A DNA stretch of 24,572 nt from the NCBI GenBank assembly GCA_003427395.1, contig BFEA01000081.1, forward strand, positions 3,307,150-3,331,721, read 5' to 3'. The notes under the pieces are model-generated. The model did not search any database. It saw only the letters and a list, made by a program, of their open reading frames with translations, and was not told where the DNA came from. Shown in pieces: positions 18,512 to 24,572 of the stretch. Every line of letters begins with the position of its first letter. Position 1 is the stretch's first letter. A program made the position numbers and the translations under genes. Source of the stretch: Chara braunii. Lineage: Eukaryota; Streptophyta; Charophyceae; Charales; Characeae.

Positions 18512-18676
18512 TTGTTTTCGGTGGGTGTTATATCCACTGTCTTCTTTCGTGAGGCTCTGTTCTGCATTACTTCGTTCTTTGGCCATCATGAAGCTTGTTT
18601 TGGTGGGAGTTGTGTCCAGTGTTTTTGTGAGGTGCGGCCCTGTTTTACATTACTTGGTTTTTCAGCGATCATCAAG
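18512..18676. repeat. Imperfect 83-bp tandem duplication
   Basis: Units at 18512-18594 and 18595-18676 share TTGTTTT-GGTGGG, TGT-TCCA-TGT, TGTGAGG or CGTGAGG, CTGTT-T-CATTACTT and ATCATSAAGC. An 81-codon open frame covers the region, but it follows the repeat and has no motif. Confidence 0.8.
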
Positions 18677-18850
18677 CTTCTACACCACGGAAAGCTCATC
18701 CCATTGACAAATCATACGACAAAGACTGGGCAAGTAGATGAGCATCTGGAAGAATAGCATGGAAATGAGGGCTTCAGTACGTGTGGAAGCACGAAAGGAG
18801 GATGAGAAAAGTAGATTGCTTCTAATCTAAACAGTACCAAAATACCCACA

Positions 18851-18968
18851 GGCATAGCTCAGTTGGTACAACCTTGAACTGGATAAATGCAGACCTCAGT
18901 CGAAACTAACATACTCGAATTCTGACTTACCTAGGGCTGGTCAGTTAGATGGCCATTGGGAGAGAGAG

Positions 18969-18997
<29 letters not shown>
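18851..18997 (+). mobile_element. tRNA-derived SINE-like unit with poly-A tail
   Basis: GGCATAGCTCAGTTGGTA contains a perfect A-box (TAGCTCAGTTGG, 18855-18866). About 42 bp on, TCAGTCGAAACT resembles a decayed B-box. A short unrelated body follows, then GAGAGAGAG and 29 A. A head with a Pol III promoter and an A tail is the layout of a SINE. The flanks CAGTACCAAAA before the head and CAGTACAGAAAA after the tail could be a worn target-site duplication. It is not a functional tRNA, because no cloverleaf closes. Confidence 0.5.
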
Positions 18998-18999
<2 letters not shown>

Positions 19000-19670
19000 A
19001 GTACAGAAAACTCAAGGCAGTCGAAGAATATCCCACCTTCAGTAAAGCCCTGGTTGCATCATCAACTTGAAGGAGGTCTTCAAGGCCCTTGGATGTTTTT
19101 ACTTACTGTTTCGACCTGCATGTAAACATGCCATCATAATATTGTAGGGACGTCATTATCTCCACCGTACGAAAAGAACTCAAAGACATATCATTCAATC
19201 AACGGATCGAATGAAGCTTGCTGAAGGAGCGCCCTGCAGGTTTTCAGCTGCCTGCTGTCCCCCAAGACAGAGAAAGTGTGCCCTAGACCGGAAACACTGG
19301 GCGATCCAAGAACACAGGCATTCTGAACCGAGCCGTGTACCTCACGTGACGACTTCAATCAGGCTGCAGAAAGTGTCCTAGACACACTGCACACAAACAC
19401 ACCCTTACCCAAGCGAAACGCAATCCTGCACACATCTACTCTCGACCTATCACAGACTAATTGAGCTGCAAGTCGTCGACTCTGACTCAACTGGCATCTG
19501 AATTGCTGACCAGAATTTTTGGGGTCAGTGGACAAGCTCGTCTCCTACGGGCATGGAGAAGGCTCCCACCCCCGAGCAAGCTGTTACCCGAGAGGTGGAA
19601 GCCTGGCAGGAAATTGCAAGACAGCCTGTTTTGGGGAATGTCCGCATCACGGACGGACAGAGATGGCAGA
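18998..19670. other. Stretch with nothing recognised
   Basis: I see no gene, repeat or RNA here. Confidence 0.5.
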
Positions 19671-19759
19671 GGTCCAGTGGAGGCCCAGTAGAGGCTAGAG
19701 GCAGGGCCGCTTTCGATAGGACCTGTGCTGCAAGCTACTGCTCTCGCCCTTCCTATCGC
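19671..19759. repeat. Left copy of an 89-bp false duplication
   Basis: This matches 19797-19885 at all but two of 89 positions, in the same orientation, and ends where the adapter begins. See the adapter entry; this is most likely the same genomic sequence counted twice. Confidence 0.8.
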
Positions 19760-19797
19760 CTGTCTCTTATACACATCTAGATGTGTATAAGGGAGAG
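19760..19797. other. Transposase adapter junction, assembly artefact
   Basis: CTGTCTCTTATACACATCT (19760-19778) is identical to the 19-bp Tn5 mosaic end used in Nextera libraries. It is followed directly by AGATGTGTATAAGGGAGAG (19779-19797), the reverse complement of the same end with two mismatches. Head-to-head mosaic ends are the junction adapter of Nextera mate-pair libraries. The translation across it gives YTHLDVYKRQ, a peptide typical of this contamination. This is library sequence, not genome. Confidence 0.95.
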
Positions 19798-19885
19798 GTC
19801 CAGTGGAGGTCCAGTAGAGGCTAGAGGCAGGGCCGCTTTCGATAGGACCTGTGCTGCAAGCTACTGCTCTCGCCCTTCCTAACGC
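19797..19885. repeat. Right copy of an 89-bp false duplication
   Basis: This is the counterpart of 19671-19759, with two differences (C to T near the start, T to A near the end). The flanking sequence then continues differently (GCTGCACC). The differences fall near the adapter or look like sequencing noise. Confidence 0.8.
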
Positions 19886-20066
19886 TGCACCTAACAAGGC
19901 CCGGCAGACGATATCGGCTATCAGCTTCCACCAAAGAGGTTTTTAGGGGGTGCTGTTAGGCTTTTCATGTGCGTGTGAGCAAGTTTAATTTGTGCTTTGG
20001 ATGCAAATTGAGCGCTGTTTCATATTGCTGGTGGAATACGTCCACTGCGCGCGAGTCCAGGCCAAC
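19886..20066. other. Stretch with nothing recognised
   Basis: I see no gene or repeat. Confidence 0.5.
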
Positions 20067-20120
20067 CTTTCTTTACCCGAATAGAACATACGGTCATAAT
20101 TGCTGTATTAACTTCTGTTT
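20067..20120 (+). repeat. Half copy of the 110-bp hairpin MITE
   Basis: CTTTACCCGAATAGAACATACGG then TCATAATTGCTGTATTAA matches the left arm of copies 1 to 4 after the first ten or so bases. No right arm is found, so it is a truncated copy. Confidence 0.55.
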
Positions 20121-20613
20121 TCTTAGAATGACCACCAGTTCTGCTGGGAGTCAGGCAGCAAGTGCTGCTGTCCAAAATTTTTCATTGCTCGTGACAATTC
20201 GTCCCGATGAACAAAATCAGCGTTCTTCAGGAGTAATCAAGCAACAGTTTCAACTCCGTAGAGCGGGGCGCATCCCCGCTTGCAGCAGTCCCTGTCACAG
20301 TACACAACTTTTAGTGCTCAACCCAATCATCACGATCAGGGTTCTCAGCGTGCTCAAGTTACTGAAGTTTCAATCTCTATGTGCTTAATTGCCTTCAATC
20401 TTCGTCTGTTGGGTCCACCTTGCAGATTCTCGATGTGCCTAAAGTGCCCTCAATCTGAATCTGTGTCTGTTGGTTCAGCGCATGTCTACATTGCACAACC
20501 TCCCCGCATCACTGTAATTTGAAAGTACTCAGTATAAAACAAAACCTTCCAGTGTCTCAACGCATGCACTGTGGCCAAGGTTCTCACACTAATTAGGATG
20601 AAAGTCAACACCG
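20121..20613. other. Stretch with nothing recognised
   Basis: There are open frames up to 139 codons on the plus strand (19969-20388), but with no motif. TCTGTTGG-TC and CTCAATCT words repeat near 20394-20475. No gene is called. Confidence 0.4.
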
Positions 20614-20648
20614 TAAACCCTAAACCCTAAACCCTAAACCCTAAGCCC
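20614..20648. repeat. Interstitial plant-type telomere repeat
   Basis: Four perfect TAAACCC units and one TAAGCCC occur in a row. This is the Arabidopsis-type telomere sequence read from the C-rich strand. A short tract inside a contig is usually interstitial, or a telo-box of a promoter, rather than a chromosome end. Confidence 0.95.
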
Positions 20649-20799
20649 TTGAGGTCATTTTTCATCACATGCTCAAAGTAGGGGATAACATCATAATACA
20701 TTTTCAAACCTCGTCCCTTGTTTTGCTTGAGCATCAATCACCTCCACTAAACTGAGCACAAGGGAACAGTCACCCTCCACCATGTTCTGGAAAGCAAGG

Positions 20800-21022
20800 T
20801 TTACCCACCAGTACAGCTGGGGGCGTTTCGTTCGCTGAACTGATGCGGCCCCTGCGCGCTTAAATTTGCCGAAGCGCCAGTGCGGCATTTTTCGTTTTGT
20901 GTTTGGCTGATGGCAACAGCCATTTCGGTCCGGTTGCTCCGAGCCCCAAAAAGCCCCAAACTTTTTGCTGGTGGGGACGAGTTCATTTTCTGCAAGGCGG
21001 GGGCCATTTACTGGTCGTTTAA
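20800..21022 (+). mobile_element. TTAA-type inverted-repeat element, copy 2
   Basis: This is homologous over its length to 10471-10679 read on the other strand. The left end reads TTTACCCACCAGTAC and the right end TTTACTGGTCGTTTAA, so the terminal repeats are worn but recognisable. The interior shares CCCCTGCGC, TTGCCGAAGCGC, TTTGGCTG and GGTCCGGT in order. The right TTAA is at 21019-21022, but the left one has changed to TTTA. A 124-codon minus-strand frame covers it with no motif. Confidence 0.7.
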
Positions 21023-21864
21023 ATCCAATTTGCAGGTGGCAGTCGTGACTGCTATAATAAACCATTTGGCCTGCTGCGGCAAAGGTGTTCCTCTAGGATC
21101 ACTGATTTAGGCAGTCCTTTGGAAGATCTCTGACCGTGTCTCCGAGATGCAGTTGAATGGGGAGTTCATGAAAGCGAGGTGTAGGTGGGATAGCAGACCA
21201 GATGTGGCAAGGAAGGCACAAAGCAACATCACAGAAAAAAGAGGCGACCTTTTACTGTGAGGGAGTTGGCACTGAGGCTGCAACAGTCATTTCGTTTCGC
21301 AGGAAAATAACTTTCTGCTCATTTTTTACCACTAGGTCTACCAAGAGTTAGACGAGCGGTAGGTATTTGGCCATGCCTGCGCATTTGGCCACAGCTCCGC
21401 ACAGACTACCAGCCAGGGCTCCCACCCATCTAGCATCACTACTGCCCGATGTATACCAGTGCAATTCGTGGATGCCGTCCGTCAAAGGTAATGATAGTTT
21501 ACGGCATCATAAAAACAGCACCGGAAACAATGGGGAGAAGAGAAGATAGCAAGCAGAAGAGCCGCAAAAGCCAGCAAGCCAACGACCTTTCCAGACAGAG
21601 CAGCAACAATAGCGCCAAACCTCAAACACAACAGCTTGGCAGCTACAAGACACCTGAAGCACTGAAGACTGCGACAGCACAACGATGACGACCGCAACAT
21701 CCGTAACGGCAGAACTTCCCAGAAAAACAGCAGCAAGTAAGCAATTGGAGAATTTGGAGTCACATAAACAACAACAAACGCAACAGGAAAGCCAAGGCTT
21801 CCTGTGGAACACACATATTACTGACGAGGTTATAGGGAAGAGGGAGGCGGAGAGCGACGAAGAG
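21023..21864. other. Stretch without a supported gene
   Basis: Overlapping open frames occur at 21367-21882 on both strands. They are compositionally Gln/Ser/Thr or Leu/Val rich and look like antisense shadows of one another. I see no motif or splice support. Confidence 0.4.
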
Positions 21865-21924
21865 AAAAGGTTAGGGTCCTAAGGGAAGCGAAAAAAAAGG
21901 TTGGGGTCCTAAGGGAAGCGAAAA
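21865..21924. repeat. 30-bp tandem duplication
   Basis: TTAGGGTCCTAAGGGAAGCG at 21871 and TTGGGGTCCTAAGGGAAGCG at 21901 are 30 bp apart, with A-rich spacers. Confidence 0.85.
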
Positions 21925-22099
21925 CTGTGAAAGCGGAACAGGAAGAAGGTCAGGAATAAATTGAGGAATCGAGAAGAATATCAGGACCAACAGGTTTCTC
22001 ATGTGGAGTAGAGCTGTTTATATATTAATAGGACTGTTACAGTAGTAAAGGAGGGAGGGATGCTCATCGATACGAAGTACGTACATCTTGAAGTTTTAC

Positions 22100-22393
22100 C
22101 TCCCGCTCTTTTCTAAGGAGATGTCTTAGCTGAATGAGTTCCTTCTCCATCTCGAGAAGTGAACACACTCGCCTTTCATCTTGATCCATACGAGCCTGGA
22201 GCTCCTCCTGAAGACTCCTCTCCCGCGCCTGCATCTCTTCCAATGCATGCAGAGTTTCTTCAGTGATGCTCTTGGACCTCTCCCTCTCTCTAGTCAAGAT
22301 ATGCTCGATCTTCTCCCCCAGATCTCTCAATTCCGCGCGCTGCTGCTCTGTGACATCCAGTAACACCTTGCAGATCCCCTCCTTCAACGCAAG
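22100..22393 (-). CDS. Coiled-coil exon A of an unknown protein
   Basis: The exon has 294 bp (98 codons). A pyrimidine-rich acceptor (TTTCTTATTGCAG) lies just above 22393 and a donor (GAG then GTAAAA) just below 22100, both in phase 0. The peptide starts LALKEGICKVLLDVTEQQ and ends RHLLRKERE, with no proline, dense Glu and Arg, and heptad-spaced Leu and Ile, so it should form a coiled coil. No nuclease, kinase or motor motif is visible. It is size-matched to the exons at 13084-13392 and 12275-12571 and partly alignable with both. If all three are in one gene, the intron to the next exon is about 8.7 kb and full of mobile elements. No initiator exon is identified. Confidence 0.65.
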
Positions 22394-23011
22394 CTGCAAT
22401 AAGAAAGCGCAGCCAACAAGAGAGCAGAGTAGCCGAAAACAAAGCACAACAAGCCCCCAGTCAATGGCTCCACAACAAGAGAGCAATCCAGACCGCATAA
22501 AGGATTTCCATCCGGCCATTCTCATCCACTCACAGGAGGAGGGGCATGAAGCAATCGACATCCTCCACTGCAATCGAGAATCGAGATCCTCCAATGTCAA
22601 GCTGTTCCCTTATAGGAATCAAGGGACTCATACGCCCATAAAAAACAAACTCAGTTGGGCTCTCCATACAGAAGTCGATCTGCAACAATGTACAGATCCC
22701 ATGATATACATAAACAGCGATTTCGTCAAAACGTTCATATTTTATTTTTTGAACAAAAGTGAAAATCCAAAATGGGGCCAAATTTTGATGAAATTTTGGG
22801 TATGGCCTCCGGGAGGCCGCATTTTGAAGGGCATTGGAGAGACTGTACTGAGTTGGAACGGACAGCTAAGACCCTAAGCATAAGCATGTTCGCATTCAGG
22901 AGCACAATAGGCCGGCAGAGGCCCCGCACTACCGCATCAAACGGCTGCCGCGCCAGCCAATACAAAACAGAAGTTTACATAGTCGGGGTTGTCACATGGG
23001 ACTACGAACCC
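22394..23011. other. Presumed intron or upstream stretch
   Basis: On the minus strand this leads into the acceptor of exon A. I see no further exon with confidence and no repeat of note. Confidence 0.4.
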
Positions 23012-23175
23012 TGTCGGTTAAATTTGTGCACGGTCAAATTTGTGCACGGTCAAATTTGCGCACGGTCAAATTTGTGTACGGACAAATTTGCGCACGGTCA
23101 AATTTGTGTACGGTAAAATGTGTACGGTAAAAGTTGTGTAGGGTAAAAGTTGTGTAGGGTAAAACTGGTGTACGT
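23012..23175. repeat. 16-bp minisatellite that degrades along its length
   Basis: The core TTTGTGCACGGTCAAA is repeated from 23012. Units alternate GTGCACGG and GCGCACGG, then become GTGTACGG, then lose a base and drift to GTGTACGGTAAAA and GTGTAGGGTAAAA near the right end. An open frame reading NLCTDKFAHGQIC-type repeats is a by-product. Confidence 0.85.
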
Positions 23176-23269
23176 CACACATTGACTTCAACCCCCAATA
23201 TGATGGTCAAATACAGATACGGGCTTTTATCCAAATGCAAGACACGCAGCGTACTGTCGGAATGCGATA

Positions 23270-23470
23270 TCATAATGCCCAAGAGGGTGAAAGAAACCCC
23301 AAATGCGGGCCTCCCTCCACTACACAACATTGTACATGTATGTGGCCTGCATTGCGGACCAGATACTGTTTGATCTTATCCAGCACTCGGAATGCATTGG
23401 GATCAGTAACAAGTCCAGCTACATACAGAGTCACTGTGGTGTACCGGAGCGAGGCCGCACGAACTATCAA
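23270..23470 (-). other. Protein-like open frame, unassigned
   Basis: A 66-codon frame includes LYVAGLVTDPNAFRVLDKIK, whose residue mix is more protein-like than most frames here. An acceptor-like CACCACAG precedes the TGACTCTG at its start. No good donor follows and I do not recognise a family. It could be an upstream exon or a transposon fragment, or chance. Confidence 0.15.
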
Positions 23471-23521
23471 GAGTCGATTTCGAAGATGGAACCAAGCAGT
23501 TCGGGCTGACCACTTGGGAAT

Positions 23522-23886
23522 CGCTCACGACCTCCGTGATATTAGTAAAAAAGAACGGGAGTTTCGTCCCGGTCTTTCAATGCATGTGGTCGGGCAATCG
23601 ATCGTCCCCTGGTGTTTATAGGCAAGAACATGGAAAGATACACCGACATGTGTTGATAGGCTAGAACACGGAAAGATACACCGACATATTCAGACAGCAA
23701 CGTCCGCTCACGACCTCCGTGTTTATAGGCTAGGGTGAGGATGGACAAAAATCAGATAGCAGCAAGAAGAGTTCAAGCCATCATGACATTTACGACGCAA
23801 TGGGAATAAATCTTCGTTTATTAGAAAAAAAAATAAAAAAGGAATAAATCTTCGTCTAGAACATGGAAAGATACACCGACATATTT
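23522..23886. repeat. Scattered copies of short direct repeats
   Basis: AGAACAYGGAAAGATACACC with GACAT after it occurs at about 23626, 23663 and 23858. CGCTCACGACCTCCGTG occurs at 23522 and 23705. GGAATAAATCTTCGT occurs at 23803 and 23841. The arrangement suggests repeated local duplication and shuffling. No gene is seen. Confidence 0.75.
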
Positions 23887-24357
23887 TTTGTCTTTTGTGC
23901 ATGTGGTTAGTGGTGGATCGAGACCCGATGAGTCGCAGGTCCAGCTGCCGAAGCGCTTGTACACAGTCCAGATAAAAATCTGGCAATATCACGTCTTTGG
24001 GGCTTGCCACACGGCACATGAAACGAAAACGAAACGAATGCATCTGCACAGGAAAGGTGGCAAAATGCACTCGTTACTATTTGTCACCCGAGCAAGGCTG
24101 GCTTGATAAGGAAAGTAAGGCCGAGAGAGGGTGACCACCAAAGTGTGTTCTCGTCAAAAAACGAGTTTTATCACTTACCATCGAAAAAACGAGTTCTATC
24201 AATTCGTAACTATAGCAAACGCTACCAACTGGTCATTTTTTGGCTACAGAGAGTGATAATTCTCAGTACCGTGAAGAAAAATTAAGCCCGGAGGGAAACC
24301 AACCAAACAAAAGAAAAAAAGTAAAGACGTGAGACGACAGAGTTAACGAATCGAAGT

Positions 24358-24360
<3 letters not shown>
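23887..24360. other. Stretch with nothing recognised
   Basis: No gene is seen. AAAAAACGAGTT then TATCA occurs twice, near 24156 and 24184. Confidence 0.5.

Positions 24361-24411
<51 letters not shown>
24361..24411. repeat. (GT)n microsatellite
   Basis: This is about 51 bp of uninterrupted GT. Confidence 0.95.
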
Positions 24412-24412
<1 letters not shown>

Positions 24413-24558
24413 TCATATTCGCTATACAGTCAAAAAAAACATGACTTTCACCGGACAGACTGTTTCGTCGGACTGCCCAGGATGCATTTGACTGATGGAT
24501 AAGGACTCACCACATCGCCCAGAGTTAGCTTTACCCCGCGACTTTGTGTGTGTGGGGA

Positions 24559-24572
24559 GGGGGGGGGGGGGG
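24559..24572. repeat. Terminal poly-G run
   Basis: The window ends in 14 G. This may be where an assembly stopped in a homopolymer rather than a biological boundary. Confidence 0.8.

Noticed and set aside
19487-19897. 136-codon minus-strand open frame with an internal repeat
   Set aside because: The frame passes through adapter sequence and the false duplication on its two sides.
20614-20648. True chromosome end
   Set aside because: There are only five units, and non-telomeric sequence continues on both sides for kilobases.
23012-23175. Possible CRISPR-like array of short repeats
   Set aside because: The units are contiguous with no unique spacers, and the genome is eukaryotic. It is a minisatellite.

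Overview
This is eukaryotic nuclear DNA with no complete, recognisable gene. GT-AG introns, reverse-transcriptase relics, hairpin elements, tRNA-derived SINE-like pieces and many CA, GA and CT microsatellites argue against a prokaryote or organelle. Five units of the plant-type telomere heptamer TAAACCC (the last reads TAAGCCC) at 20614-20648 suggest the green lineage. A large, repeat-rich streptophyte genome such as a charophyte alga is my best guess, but the sequence does not prove it. The assembly has gaps or ambiguous bases at 4430, 12746-12856 and 14134, and a Nextera-type adapter relic at 19760-19797.

The best coding evidence is three coiled-coil exons on the minus strand: 22393-22100 (98 codons), 13392-13084 (103 codons) and 12571-12275 (99 codons). 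Each has a clear AG acceptor and GT donor, both borders are in phase 0, and parts of the three can be aligned. They probably belong to one gene, or to neighbouring paralogues, of a coiled-coil protein family built from duplicated exons. I cannot name the family. A weaker pair of short plus-strand exons lies at 14972-15152.

Region by region: 1-6600 is a mosaic of hairpin elements, tandem duplications and microsatellites, including three copies of a 110-bp hairpin element, a 209-bp foldback element, a 237-bp tandem duplication and a poly-T-bearing foldback. 6700-8400 holds a tRNA-like SINE piece, a doubtful gag-like frame, more tandem duplications and a LINE-like endonuclease start. 8900-11700 holds degenerate 200-bp tandem repeats, a TTAA-flanked inverted-repeat element and a fourth copy of the hairpin element. 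12275-13392 holds two of the coiled-coil exons, with a microsatellite and gap in the intron between them. 14000-19000 holds a long CA tract, a LINE zf-RVT relic, several minisatellites and a SINE-like unit with a poly-A tail. 19671-19885 is a false duplication around adapter sequence. 20600-21022 holds the telomere-like tract and a second TTAA-type element. 22100-22393 is the third coiled-coil exon, and 23012-24572 holds minisatellites, a GT tract and a terminal poly-G.

No operon or pathway can be read from this window. Its most useful content is the coiled-coil exon set, several families of short non-autonomous elements present in multiple copies, and an assembly error that needs correction.
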